Source: Agelaius tricolor
Taxonomy: Eukaryota; Chordata; Aves; Passeriformes; Icteridae
Assembly (NCBI GenBank): GCA_023055355.1
Contig: JALJCS010000007.1
Coordinates: forward strand, 4,328,001-4,392,000
Direction of reading: 5' to 3'
DNA length: 64,000 nucleotides
Made by a program: the position numbers and the translations under genes. The first letter of the stretch is position 1. Each line of letters begins with the position of its first letter. Positions 13,296 through 26,514 of the stretch are shown here, piece after piece. Under the pieces are notes generated by a model. That model was not told where the DNA came from, made no database searches, and worked only from the letters and a program-made list of their open reading frames with translations.

Positions 13296-16200
13296 CAGTG
13301 CAGAGCTGAGAGCTGCAATAAAGCCCTATTTAAGATGGTTTTGAGGTTTGTTTTTACAACTTGCAGAAAACAGCTTCTCTTTGAACCATTCCCAAGAACA
13401 CCTTCACTGTCACACACATCTGCTGCCCAGCACTACGGAAAGAAGATGCAGCATCCACCAGTTTTTAGTGACCCTTGGAAGAAAAACACAGGCAAAATGC
13501 CTCGTTGAGCTTTCTCTGTGTGCTCCCACGGCTGAGGAAGACACAGATTCTGTGGTTTGCTGCCCACTAGTGTCCTGTGGCTCCAGCTCCAGCACAGCCA
13601 CTGCCCACACCACGGGAGGGAAACCCCCGGAGAGCCCCAGCAGCTGGGGGAGCAGCACAACCTGAGCACAGGAGAAACAGATATAGACATCCCCCAGATA
13701 TAGATATCCCCATGGGCTCTGACTGCCCAGCAATAAGAGTTTTTCTCCCCTTGGCATTTGGTGACTAATTAATAGCTATTCATAGCTCGGGTAACACTGG
13801 ATTAAAAACACCCTGAGCTGTGCTGTGCCATCCACACACAAGCACCAAGCTGAATGCTTCCTGCACATCCATTTAACTTCCCGAGGTGAGGGTCTGGATA
13901 CACAATTCCACACAAGCTGTGCATGTATCTCACTATGTTTCCACTGCTCTTTTGCTGGGATGTTGCATCCCCAGCACTGAGAATCACCATTTTCTTGGGG
14001 GAGGCTCAGCCCCACCGTCGCTCTGGCTCCTCATCCTCCAGCCTAACCCCTGCTCTCAGCTCAGTGTGATCCTTCTCTATCTTCCAAAACGCTGCTAAAA
14101 CCCATATTGATAGATGTATGGCAGGCAGAGGATTCAAACAGGAAATCATTTTAATGGAAATGTATTTTTAGTGTCATCTGTGCTGTATTGGTGCCTCCCG
14201 ATGCTCGATTGATTTCAGCAGAGCATCTGTGGGCAGCGGGCATGTAAGAAATGCAGCCTGAGAGAAGCCTGGAAAAGGGTTCAGCACATCCACAGCAGAC
14301 ACTGAGTGACACTGAAAGATCCTCATTTCTGAAAGCAGCACCTGAACTAGCTTGAGCACAGGCAGGATTTTGAAGGAGGCCGTTCTCCCCTCAGAGCCTC
14401 CCCTGCCTTCTCTAACTGTAATTAGTGAAATGCCCCTTTACTAATTGCAACCAGGCTACAGCAGACTTCTGCTGCTCATTCTGGAATACTCAGGCAGAGT
14501 AACAGGGAAGGTGGTGCAGGTAGAGTAACCCTGAAAGGCAGCTCAAAAGCCTTGCTCAGGATTAGAACTGCATGACTCAGGCTTTCAAGGTAGTGAATTC
14601 AGCTGCAGAGCTCCCACTGATGTCTATATCATCCCACGCACTTTCCAGGGCTGCAGTGCATTCATGGTTAATAGTTACCTGTATTCTTAAGGAACTCACA
14701 GCAACCAGAGTTTAAAACCATCACAAAATACATAAACTTTAACCAGGTATTTGGGGAGGTTTTTGTTTCAGGCTTCAGAAATACTAATTGGATGGAAGAG
14801 CGTGTCAGTACTTTATTGTCCCCAGAAGGAAGCTATTTCACAAACATAAAGCCTTCCCAGTGACACTGCTCATATCTAATTTGACAAAATGTATTTGTGC
14901 TGAGTGACTGTAGGGAAATATGGGGGCCAACCTTGTTATTGTTATTCAGATGGTTTCCATTATCTCCAACAGAAATTAAGCCCAAGACTACAAGTGCAGA
15001 GTTAAACCTATGGGTTTATTTTTAACCTATTTCTCCCCTCAGAAATAAAAAGAAGAAAAAAAGGAAAAAAAAAAATCAAAACCAACACAAACATAATCAA
15101 TCTTACACATTTTTAAGTTAAAATCACACATTGGAAAACCACTTAAACCTGTGCTGGTATTTTAAGCAAACACGGTGTGGATCCATAAGGGGTTAGAAAA
15201 GGCTATGGCAGAAGCCAAGCAGAAACCTGTCCCCCCGCCACCAGATACACTCATAAAAGAGCCCTGCCTGTCACACAATGGAGTTGAGATGGAGTTATAG
15301 ATAGAATAATGAAAATAAATGTGTACGTGACATATCTATTTATATATGCAGTCATTTCCTTCAAAGAGATACATATCTGATATGACACTGCATTAAAATC
15401 TGAAGTCCTTTAAAAATATTATTCTCTGACTCTTGACTCTGATAAAATGGCCCTAATAAGTCCTAATAAGTGTTACCAATGAATAAAACCATCTTATCCA
15501 GTCTTAACATGAATGTAGGTGCCATTTTCTTCCAAGATTTCCCTTTAGAAGACCCTAAAAATCTGCATTTTGACATCAAGTATGATGCCAAAACCAGACT
15601 TTTTAAGTTGCAAAGAATCATTGAACCACCCACTACATGTTTTCACAATGCTCACATCTTAGAATATTACTATACACAAAACCATTTAATTTAGTCCCCC
15701 TAGAGTCACAAATGTACAGATGTTGCTGTGTGGCAGCACAGAATCCATGCAGATGCATCTATCATGTACACATTACACTCTTCACTCTTTGGGAGACAAA
15801 TTCAGGTTTGACTGTGATCCAAAAACACATGGAAACTGAAAGTGAAATTACTGCTGACTTCATAGATCAAGGAATAAATGGAAGTGATTTTCATGATACT
15901 TCGACTTCATAAAGCAAAAATTATCGTGTTCTTCAAAAAACCCTTGCAAGGAGGACTAACTAGGATAGAACATAGAATTTATAGCATCAGTACAGTAGAA
16001 AAAAAAATCAGCTTTTTTTTTTTTTCTTTTAAAATATGATTTCTGGAGAGAAGCAGGGTTCATTTCTATGCAAATCTAGTTTTAAATGAATAGCCCTGGT
16101 CAGAGCGCACTTCCAGGCTGATTCTTTCTGTCCTATTAACAGCAAATCTCTCCCTCCAAGGTATCTGGCTGGAGAGGACAGAGAGAAAGGCACAGTGCTG

Positions 16201-17228
16201 CTGCCTGTCAAAAATAAATAAATAAATAAATACATACATAGATAATTTCTTAATGTTGAAACTTGTTGCAGTTTCCTTACTGGCAAAAGAAATGCAAAAA
16301 AAAAAAAAAAAATTCCCAAGTTTACACTTTGGGGGATTTCAATCCTTTCGTATTCTGAGGCACGCAGAAGACAAAAAATGCTTTTAAGGTCGCTCTAAAT
16401 CCCCACATTTAAGATTCACCTCCTGATTTCTGCCCTCCCCAGTGCTTCACACTGGACCAGCCATGCCTGTCAATGCATTTTCTCATCCAGTGTCTACTTA
16501 AGAAGATGTGAAGGCACCCTCATCCAGCATTCATCCCTCACTCTCTGCCAGAGGTTCAATTATTTCCATCCTTCAGGAATCCTCACACTTTGCCCTGTGC
16601 TCCTCTCTCATTCATTCCACACAAGGAATCTTTTCCCTGCTCTACCTGCTTTGCCTATTTCGAGAATTGTGTGTTTAATCTGATTTATCTGGCAGGGTGA
16701 AAAGCATTTCAGGCAATGTTACGTTCTCGGATCGGAGGAGGCAGTGCAATAGAATAGCTAGCACCCCAGAATAATTTGTTTTCTGTCCTTAAAACTGCAA
16801 TGCTAAACGTGCATTTTTAATAAAACTTAAGCAATTTAAGCATATTTTTACACATGCCATGGTTTTCAATCAAATATATCTAAATGTTCCAAAATACCCC
16901 AACCCACTATTAAAAACGCACAGAAACTGCAATAAATGTTTGTCAGTCAAAGAGTTGGCAGAAGGAAAAAAAATAAATTTAAGAATAACAGGTTTACCCT
17001 TATTCTATCCCCACTCTAATTTCCCTTCCTAACTTTATAATTGACTAAAAGTCTTCAACCTTTCCAGATGATGTAATGCTTATCCGTGCATATTTTTACA
17101 TAAATGAGTGAGGAAAAAAAAAATTCGGAACAGGTACCTTCACGGAGAAATGATGAAAGTTAAATAAATTTAAAATACTACTTCTTAAATATATGTAAAA
17201 ACGTAAGGTGAAAGCAGAGGGCGAATAA

Positions 17229-17247
17229 AAAAAAAAAAAAAAAAAAG
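17229..17247. repeat. A19 homopolymer at the edge of CpG island A
   Basis: A run of about nineteen A residues lies 200 bp on the intron side of the copy A island. Confidence 0.9.
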
Positions 17248-17639
17248 ATGCGAAAGGAAGCAATATCTCAACGCGACCGCTTAGGATGAAAGCCCTTCAA
17301 ATCATCCCCGTGTGCTCTGACGGATTTCTACGGCACTTGGCAAAAATTCGGTACTTTTCCAGATGAGAAAGAAAGAAAGAAAAAGCGCCTCTCTGCCTCC
17401 TCGCCTCTGCAAGCACCGTCTCATTCCGAAGGAGGCAGGCACGGAGGTTCCGGGCTGTCACTTTGCGAGGTGAGCGACTTTCAGCGATCACGGCGCTCTC
17501 GCTCCTCGCCCTTCTCCCCGCAGCCGGCGCGACGCTCCCGGCACAAAAGCCACCACCGCGACCCGCTCTCCCCTTCCCGGCCGCCAGAAGAAGGGGAAGG
17601 ATGGGGACAAGGGGAAGGGATGCCCGCGGCGGGGCTCAC

Positions 17640-17682
17640 CATGCGAGATGCTGTGGAGCAAGGCGACGGCCAACATCCACAT
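17640..17682 (-). CDS. DSCAM: DSCAM-like coding exon 1, copy A (signal peptide; rest of gene off-window)
   Basis: Read on the minus strand, the ATG at 17,682-17,680 opens MWMLAVALLHSISH plus one base of the next codon, then a consensus donor (exon ...CATG | GTGAGC, intron starting at 17,639). This is a hydrophobic signal peptide followed by a phase-1 intron, typical of immunoglobulin-superfamily receptors. Human DSCAM starts MWILALSLFQSFAN and, as I recall, its first coding exon also ends one base into a codon; the shared pattern M-W-x-L-A-x-x-L-x-x-S is the basis of the name. DSCAM is a homophilic neuronal adhesion receptor at the plasma membrane, with Ig and fibronectin III domains, used in self-avoidance and axon guidance. 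Position -3 of the start is G. No further exon is visible down to base 1, which fits DSCAM's very long intron 1. DSCAML1 (MWLVTFLLLL...) fits less well. The exon is sure as a signal-peptide exon, fairly sure as DSCAM. Confidence 0.65.
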
Positions 17683-18136
17683 GCCCCCGCCGCTCCCCCG
17701 CTCCCCGCTCCGGGCTCGCCCTCGCCCGCCGCGCCCACGGCCGGGCCGGAGCTGGCAGGCAGCGCGCACCGGGTCCGGCCGCCGCCTGGCTCGGCTGGTG
17801 GCTGCTCGGAGCCTGCGGGGCCGCTCGTCCGCCCAGCGAGCGCTCAGCCCCGCCTGCAGCCCCGCGGCTCCGCCGACACTCGCCCGGCGCTCGGGCGGGG
17901 GAAGAGGCGGCCGGCGGCGGGGGCGGGGGGCGGGAGCGCGGCGGGGCCCAGGTGTGTCCTTGGCTCGGGGAGGCGCCCGCAGGGCGGCGGGGGCAGGGCC
18001 ACAGGTGACAAAATCCTCCGGCGCGGCCACACCAGCATCCCCGGCGGCAGCAGCGGCGGCCGGCCCCGAGCCGCGGCGAGCCGGCTCCTCGCACGCCTCC
18101 TCCTCCTCCTCTTCTTCCTCCTGCTGCTGCTGCTCC

Positions 18137-18187
18137 TCACACGGCTCCCCTCGGCCCGGCGGCAGGCGGGCGGGCAGGCGGGCACAT
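18137..18187 (-). other. Upstream ORF in copy A leader (16 codons)
   Basis: The ATG at 18,187-18,185 (A at -3, a favourable context) opens MCPPARPPAAGPRGAV and stops at TGA at 18,139-18,137. It lies 505 nt upstream of the signal-peptide ATG and out of frame with it. If the transcript starts beyond it, this uORF would be expected to lower translation of the main frame. The equivalent ATG exists in copy B but reads on in frame. Whether it is within the transcript depends on the start site, which I cannot place. Confidence 0.4.
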
Positions 18188-20422
18188 CTTCCTTGCTTCT
18201 TTCCTCTCTCTGCTCCCCTCCTGGCTCGCTCTCCGCAGCTCGGAGCGCACTGAGCCCGCTGCTCACCTCCCCTGGCTCCCGACGCGGCGCAGGGACCAGC
18301 GCTAACCCCAGCCCTCCGCAGTCTTAAAGCACCACCAGGTCCGCACAGTGGAAAAACCCAAGACCAATAGAAGAAGGCAGGAGAATTTGCAGCCTCTCAA
18401 TAGTTGGCTGAACTGCGGCCGTTTGGCATCAGCTGAGTTGTATATGACTAATGTGTTGACAAGTCGTGTGGGGGGACTGGAGGAGGGGGCCCTTCTAGAA
18501 GGTCACAGCCCAGACAGGCGAGTGCATCAAATAATTGACTGGGATTCTGTGCACCACTGAAGGAAAATACATACACACACACACATCTTGCAGTGCTTAC
18601 ACGGGTCCAGATACTATTTGGCCTTTCATCTGCGTCTCTTTCTGTGGTGAGACATTTTTCTCCTCCTGTAGTGAAAGAGTAAATTACAGTCTCTCTAACT
18701 AAAAGCAATTTCTGCGCCTATTCTTTCTTCACATCTGTGATGTGAAGGTTGGTCTGAAAAGGAAAAAGAAAAAAAAAGAAAAAAAGGGGGGAAAACATTA
18801 AATGAAGACAGAAAAAAAAAATCAATATTGTGAAATACATAACAGCATTAGGGCAACTCTGGATTTAAGCTGTAAGATGAAAAGCAAACACAATAAAGCA
18901 ATAAGGAATCTCAACCTGCAGAATCCCCAGTGTGTTACCAACAGGATGACTTCACGTTTGGGGGACGATATTTTTTTAAGAAAATGCTTTATTGCAGCAG
19001 ACATTGCCCTGCTGCCAACACCCTGCCTTGTGCACTGCAATGAAATCCAGGAAAGGACGTCCTCCAGAAAGACATTGGGATGGACATCTGCAGGAAGCTC
19101 AGCAGCAGCAGAACTGGGCAGGGAAGGAGATCTGCCTGGAGATGTTTCTGAAGCCATAGAGGACAGATCAGAACACACCCCTGAGGTGTTGTATAAGGCC
19201 CTTCTTTCTAATTCTTGACAAAACCAAACAGTGAAAGCCATCAGGAGAGAGCTCAGTTCCCTGCATCCCATTTGGGCTGGGCTATCAGCCGGGAGAGACT
19301 GAAGCCTTGAAGAGAAAGCAGGAGAGATGAGACCAATATTGGGCAGGGAGTCATGGCTGCAGCTAAGAAAAAAGATGTGGGCAACCAGGGAAGCTTTTCA
19401 GGGGAAAACAGAATCTGATGCAGTTAAACGAAAATTAAAGAGAGAAGTGCAAATGTCTTGGCGGAGAATAAAAAGGAAAAAAAAAAAGAAAGAAAAAAGA
19501 GAGGAATTTGGTTTTATTGGGAGTGAAGTTCTGTTAAAAATAACAAACCTTTAATATGTTTAGAAGAGAGCTGGTGACTAGCAGAAATGTTTAAGTATAG
19601 ATTTGAGAGCATTTGGGAGAAGTTCATGACAGATTTGTTCAGGCAGCTCTTTCAGAATTGCTTTGTTTCCTCCTCTGAAGCCCGAAACATGTTTAGGGCT
19701 TAAGAGATACAATGTTCTAGACATTCTACAATGACAGAATAAATAAACCTCCTTCCTATACATTTCTACCTCCGTTACTCATCTACATAACTCTGGTAGC
19801 CCTTGGCAAATTTCTGCTTCCTGTAGAACTGTCTCAAACAAGCTTGTGTGCATTTCAGTTCATTTAAAACAACCACAGCCGCTGCGAAGTAAAAGAATAA
19901 ATCTTAAATTTACCATTCAGTGGCACCAAAAGGCAAAGGGACCAACTTCCAGAGGATATTTAACATTTTTTAACAGAATCCAAACAACTAAGCAGCATAA
20001 TCCTTGTCCTGAGCTGGGTTTAAGGAGGGGAGGAGGAAGGCAGGATGCAATTTTGCATGAGAGCAGGGTTCACTGGTCCTGCTGCTCAGGGAATGCCTTG
20101 GCTGAAACTAAAATTCAACAATCTGTCAAAGTGGAGAAAGAAAACCATCTGATAACTTCCACGCAAAGTACGTGGCATCAGTCAGGACGCCACTTTTCAA
20201 GTCTGGAAAATCAAGCATGATCAGGCTTCAGCTGCAATCAAGGCTACTCAAGGTCATGAAGGAGAATCCCCATTTATGCTTTTTTGTTATTGTTTGTTTG
20301 ATTGAAATACAATGTCTTGGATTAAGTGGCTTGAGATTACTTAGTTCTTCCTAAAACAAATTCAGCGATTTTCCAGCAAAGTATCTCAATTAAACTCTGC
20401 ATATAACTATATCTTCTCTGGG

Positions 20423-20475
<53 letters not shown>
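20423..20475. repeat. A53 homopolymer followed by GC and a T run
   Basis: About 53 uninterrupted A residues are followed by GC and about eleven T residues, so the end can fold back. No retroposed gene or CR1-like body is visible just upstream. The length may be imprecise because long homopolymers are hard to sequence. Confidence 0.9.
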
Positions 20476-20478
<3 letters not shown>

Positions 20479-23400
20479 TTTTTTTTTTAAGTTGTTGATT
20501 TAATTGTAAGGATCAAAAATCTTAAAATAGTCTCAAATTCTTAATCTGGGTTTAGACCACCTGCTGGTTGACTGTATTGGGTTGACCATCCTTGCTTTCT
20601 GCAGCTACCACACAACTTGATGAGGAAGATGTCCTGAAGTTAACAGAGATATAGCAACAATTCAAATCAGCTGATGGTCACCCTGAATGCATCTCAGGCA
20701 ACTTTTCAGGTCATGCTGTACTGCAGGAGGCACAAGGAGAAGATTTTCTATTAGGACCTCACTGAAACCCTAAAGGGTTTGAGCCATCTGGTTCCAATGG
20801 GATATCCAGAGCACCAGACATTTTTCTGACAGTTCTGGCCATGCACATTCCAGCTCTCCCCCAAGCCACCAGCATGAAGAACATGCAGAAACATCACCAG
20901 CATGCTCAGTCTGACCACATCCCACCCAGTCATCAGCTTGCAGTTGAACTATCTCCTCTGAAAAACACGTGAAGGGTTAAATGGTGGGGTCTGCACACCA
21001 ATTTTGCAATGCACCTGCATCATATCCTCACCTTAAGTGAGCAAACACCCAAGGAATGACCACAGCAGACCAACACAAGTAAGAGCTGCCTCGTGGAAAG
21101 CCTTTGTAAAAATGAAGTTGAAAATTAAGGATCCAAGTTTTCACATCCCCACACTGGAAGATGATGTATCTGTTGGATGACAGATATAGCCTACAACCAG
21201 TCTTGCAGGGAAATTGTTTCTTCAAAGAAAAAGATAAAATAGTCTGTCTACAATAAGTCTGCATTGATTGGGACTTAAAAAAAAACCCAAAAGAATCTTC
21301 CAAGGAGCAGCAGCTCCTTGTAATTGGTAATTGGTTCTATTCAGATCTTGGATGGTTTCATAGGCTTTGGGCTTTAGGGAACTCAGTCAAATATCTGCCA
21401 TTGAAGCATTCAGCTATTCAAACAGAGCCCCTCATTGTCATTCAGAATGCAAAAAACTCATTTGCAATTTCAGCTTTGAAAGTGGTTTTAAAAGCACCTG
21501 AAGGAAGAAAGAATGGGAGGGAAGTAGAGAGGAAGTGAAGGGAAAGTGTGGTGAGAGAGGAAGTTCTCAACAGTCAGAAGACCTGGGGAAAGGAAACAAT
21601 AAAAAATGAACATGCCTGAAATCAGAATCTAAGAAAATGATCAGCCCAGTTTCTGGGAGGGATGACACCTTGGCTCAGTCATCCCTCAGTTTCTAAATCA
21701 TTCTGTCTCTTCTCGTCACTGACCTCTTTCCCTGACTGGAGTTTTCTTGGCTATTTTCTTGCAGCATAGCAATTTGAAAGGAAAATATGAGTTATTATCC
21801 TGTAGACTAGATAAAGGTAAGCACAGAGGGCTATAACTAAGAAAACTCACTTAGTTCTACATTTAGTCATGATTTTCATTTTAATAAAATTCAGAAATTT
21901 TTCAGTTCTGCTAAGAAAGAAATTGTAGTCCCAGTCAGTTTAAAAACAAAACCAAAGAAAGCACATACCCCTCTGAGATAATAACAATAAAGAAACAAAA
22001 CCTGAAATCGCTCAATAAGCACTTTTTTATCCTTTTTAAATTAAAATATGCAAAGAATTTGTGAATATTTGGCTGAAATATAGTCCAAAGCATTCGAATC
22101 TCGATCTTCTGAAACAAACTGGGAAATATTCTCCATCTTCTCTCTGATTCATATCTGTTTTAAAGATGACAAGTTTGAACCACTCTTCCCCAAATCTTCA
22201 GGTAAACTAAAGCTTTGTCACTGCACCCATAATAAAGGGAGATAAACTCAAAGAGGGATAAAAGGACCGGGGGTTAAGAAGGGAAGAGGAGCAGAAGTGG
22301 GAAAGTTTTTTAGTAGCTTCCATCACTCTGGAAACAGGAGAATCAAAAGCCTTGTGAGAACAGGTTTTCCTCAGAAGACTTCATGCCCGATTTGATACTG
22401 GAAAGATTCAGATAAATGTTGAATGCTTGTCAAAACCAATCGCTAAACCTTCTGATATTCACTGGCTACCAAGCCTAATGCTCATATCTATAAGCTCACA
22501 GTCAGCCATTTTTTATCAGGACAAGCTGCAAAAATTAAATATTTTCCATGAGACACACTTAAGAATGGAAAAGGAATTTCTGGTTCTGTAAGTACCATTA
22601 AGAAGATACCAGTTGAAAAGCTCTGTTTGTTACCGTGCATCTGGGAATGCTCAGGATGGAGAAACAAAATCTCAATCATCTGCATGCAACTACTTGGGAA
22701 AGCATCTGTGCTGCTGATACCTATCTATTCCACCCCAAAAATGCAAGGGAATAACTACAATTTGCTTCATTTGAAGCCATTGACTGCTCCAAGCTGATAA
22801 TGTGTAGGAATATTGTTATCTGGCAAAAAAATGTGCTCTCTCGCATGACCTGTTCTTACAGCTCACACACAATTAGCCATTCACTCCTGATATGCTCATG
22901 AATTAAAGCAGCAGCTTTCAAAACACTCTGGTTGGCTTAATACACACTGAGCTTTAAAGCATAAAATGGGGATTTTTTTTTTAAATTTTTTTTTTTTTTT
23001 ACCCTGCCTGAAGTTACTCTTCTCTGGTGCAGCTCATTCCTGGGGTTCCAGTAGCATTTGGAAGATGTGAACAAGCTCTCCCCATAAGGTGCTTCTGTGA
23101 GCACGGGATCAGTGGGAAAAGGAATTTCCTCTGGATATTTGGTCAGAAGACTGAAGACTTAAGTCAGATGTCTGTGAATTTTTCCAGCTTTTTTCAACAG
23201 CTTGGAGTGGGATTGGTCTCTCTCTCTCTCTCTTTCCCAGGTGAGTGTTTATACTCTTATACACATATTAAAGCAATGAATTAATTATGTTCTACTTGAA
23301 CTTGGCAAGCAAATGGATTGAGACTGGACAGCAGGTTTAGAAATTATTAGAGAGAAGGATGAGAGCAGCTGACAAAGATCTTTCTTAGAAATCCATGCTA

Positions 23401-26400
23401 GAGTAAGGCATGGAAAAATCCAGTCTGTGGGAAGGATTTTAAAGCCCGTGTATGATTCATGTTTTCTTCAGAGAATAACAGATTTTTCTATTTTGAGCAA
23501 CATCATCAAAACACAGGGTAGTGATTATTTTTCTGATGCTGTAGACTTCTCTTTGCATTGCACCTTGCAAACAAACGGAGAAGGTAAGATTCTCACCCCT
23601 TAAAAGACTGTCAGCTAGAAGAAAAATATTTCCTTTCAGAAGGGAGAAGCCAGGAGAAATATATTTAATTTTTTTTTTTAATTTTCACCTCATCATACAG
23701 ACAAGTTTGTTCCTAACCCATGAAATAAGGTAGGGGAGGAGGGTGGCATGTAAAACAGGTAAATAAGAAAGGTGGGGACACATCTCACAACCCTTCAGGC
23801 AGCTGTCCAGGGTGAAAACATGGGCTTGAAGAAGGGCAGAGAGGCTTCTCTCAGTGCTAATTGGTTCTCAGAAGAGGAAGTAGCATAACATGACACCCCA
23901 AGCATTATGGCACTGGAGATAGCCATTGAAAACCTCCAAATAAAGGTGAACTGAACCCCTTTGTGTGTCTGATGTGTGTACAAAGACAAGACATTAAATA
24001 ATTGGCATCAGACAATTGCAATGCCAAGATAGGATGGAATGAATTACAGACACTGAAATCATAAGAACAGCTGTGCCACACTGTACATGTCATAACCTTG
24101 CAGCATGAAAGGGATGAGACAAGAGGACTATTTCATTTCTAAATCTGATTTTCCATTATTTGGGTTAGGAGTCAGAGCATTTTAGCAATAGATCTAGATC
24201 TCCTCTGGGTTTGAATGTAGGCATGTCTAAATACACACAACTGCTTCTCATTGAGAAGAAGTGGTAGGAAAAGAAGAAATTTGAAGGAATGTCACAACTT
24301 CAACAAAGCTTTAAAAAACCAAATTAATGATGGCTCCAAAGCTCTGCAGACTTCTCTTTAATAATTGTTACAGTGCAATCCACAAAGGGCTGTAATGATG
24401 TGGGAAGAAGGTTATCCCTGGTCCTGAGCCAAATACTGATTTCTATTACCTACTCTGGATGCCAGTGGCTCACGAGGAGTAGCAACCACATAAACAAAAC
24501 AAGAATTGAGCAATTGGGAGCCAACACCCCCCTGGCCAGAGTCAATACAAGGAAGGCACCGGGAAGAGCAGAGTTCTCCATGCCTTGGGCAATGCACTGT
24601 CCTCCACATTCTCATCTTCCTGACTCCCAGCTACCTGCAGGCTCTGAAGAGGAGATGATGTGTGTGCTTGCAGGCTGCTGGGAGCACGTGTGAGCCTGGC
24701 TCTGCCCAAGCCTGGTGCAAAGGAGGGGCTGCAGGGGAGCAGCAGCACCGCAGAGCAGCGGTGGAGCAAGGATGCAGGGTTGCCAAGCAACAGCCTACTA
24801 TGGGAGGGGGGGAGTTAAAATGGGATGAAAATGGGATATAAACTGTCTTTGGTCATGAGGGGCCACAGCAGCCCTCCCATCTGCCTTTCCCCCTGCTTCC
24901 ATTGAGTTGTGGGTCTGGATTTCACGAGAGGGTTTGGCCACAAGTGTGTCCTGCACCACCAGCTCCTGTTGGCTCCTCCAGGAGGTTGCAGCCTGGAGAA
25001 CCCCAGGAAATATTTCCTTTGCCAACTTTTGTCATAGATAATGCAGCAGGAGCTGGAGCAGGCTGCTGTAGGCTCTCCACACAGCCTGCCCCAAGAATCA
25101 GGAGCACAGAGTGAAACCAGACCTGCCCCATTCACACATCTGCAGCAGGGGTGCTCCATCCTTTGTCTCAGAAACACAATCTAGAGGAGATTTTTTCCTT
25201 CATACCATTCTGTGCAACAAGTGGAGCCTCTGTGTTATTCCCATCTAAAGTTTTTGTCCCTGTTCTGTGAGCAAATAAACATTTGAGGCCCTCAGAGGAG
25301 ACCTTCACAAAGTTTTTAGGCAAGAGCCTGAAAGCTTTCAGCCTTCACCTATTCTGGTGAAGAGGGACCAGTTTGAGAGGGGATGGAATAAGCAAGAGTA
25401 AAAACTCCTGACAGCTCATGGGGCTGGGTCACAGATGTTGGAAAGACTTTTCTGAGCCCAAGCCTCTCTCTGCAAGGACAATCTCCCCCCAGCCCAGCTC
25501 CTCATGGCCACGTCCCACACCACAGCTTTCACCAAACCCAGCTGCTGGCTCCAGCTGTTCCCTGTGCTGCTCTGCCTCCTCCCTGGTGGAACTCAAGGTT
25601 TTCAGTTTAACATCAAAAATTATTTGTGACCTTCCCCCTTCTGTTAACCCTTTCTCGCCTGTCCACTCTTTGTAGCCATTAGCACCCACAAAATGTGTTC
25701 TCATAGACCATTGCAAAAAAAAAATTGACTTTATATTGCATTTTCTGTAACTTATCATTATTTATGGACCAAAGAAACAAAAGACTCTGGAGGAAACTGC
25801 ATTTGTACTTACTTTTAAATACAGAACATAAGTTTTACCAATGGAAATAGTTCACAGATAAGATGGATACATTCTCTGTGGATTTCAAGTGATTAAGTCA
25901 TGCAGGAAAACACAAAACTTGTCTCTCTTCTATCCATCTATTTTGGTCTCCTTTAATAGACTAAAAAGAGGAGAAAACACATTTAAAAGATGGTTCCTCC
26001 CACTTTAAAGTGACTGGCCAAGGTAGAACAGAAATCCCACCTTGGAAGCTCCCATTCCTCTCCCTCCAAGTATTATGTGGAGAGGCTGCAGTGAATTGCA
26101 CCATAAACACTTCAAATTAAGCGAGATGAGCAATGTCCAAAGCAGCCAACTGTTGCTGAGGTTTTAAATAGCAGCAAGCCCACAGGCAAGATTTGAAGGC
26201 AGCTAATGGAGATCCTGTTTTTTGGGGAGGAAATTCTTCTACAAGAGCAGAAAAGCACTTGGCTGTTAGTCTGGCAAACGAGTGGGATTTCATATGCTGG
26301 CTGGAGATGGAAAATAACTCCAAGAACTTCATGGAAGAAGTTTGGTAGGGATGTTTTATGGAGAATTTCAGCAGCAGAGAATTATGTGGTAGAGAAACAA

Positions 26401-26514
26401 TGGGATATCCTGCCCTGTGAAGGGTTTCAGATTAAAATGAAAGCCTGCATAAATATGAGTGACAGCAATACACTGAACTGGTATTAAAGGAAAAAAAAAA
26501 TTAAAATTGTCATG

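Larger units (their letters stand above)
1..17639 (-). other. Inferred intron 1 of the DSCAM-like gene (left part of window)
   Basis: If the donor at 17,639 is used, all sequence to the left edge is first intron. It contains no reading frame that looks protein-coding. Recognisable content is listed separately: a G/T tract, a tandem repeat of about 490-bp units, CR1 tails, a 24-bp minisatellite and simple repeats. The stretches 2,441-5,900, 6,515-7,945, 8,240-12,450 and 13,300-17,440 otherwise hold only unremarkable AT-rich DNA with short homopolymers. I saw no LTR here. Confidence 0.5.
17440..18345 (-). promoter_or_regulatory. CpG island: promoter, 5' leader and start of intron 1, copy A
   Basis: CpG dinucleotides and G+C rise sharply here against AT-rich flanks. 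The island spans the signal-peptide exon, about 190 bp of intron 1 and about 660 bp of 5' leader and promoter, with repeated GGGCGG-type GC boxes around 17,890-17,945. I see no convincing TATA box, as expected for a CpG-island promoter. On the minus strand the leader carries a run of four CAG units (18,121-18,132), GGA-rich purine stretches and a short upstream ORF. The island ends on the distal side at the shared motif GTCTTA with AGCACC nearby (about 18,323-18,335), where homology to copy B also stops. Confidence 0.75.

Noticed and set aside
17640..17682. DSCAML1 instead of DSCAM
   Set aside because: As remembered, DSCAML1 starts MWLVTFLLLL, which shares fewer positions with MWMLAVALLHSIS than DSCAM's MWILALSLFQSF does.
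17463..18327. Several overlapping 140-285-codon frames on both strands in CpG island A
   Set aside because: Stop codons are rare in very GC-rich DNA, so long frames are expected on all strands. Composition is Pro/Arg/Ala/Gly only, most begin at non-ATG codons, and copy B does not keep them in frame.
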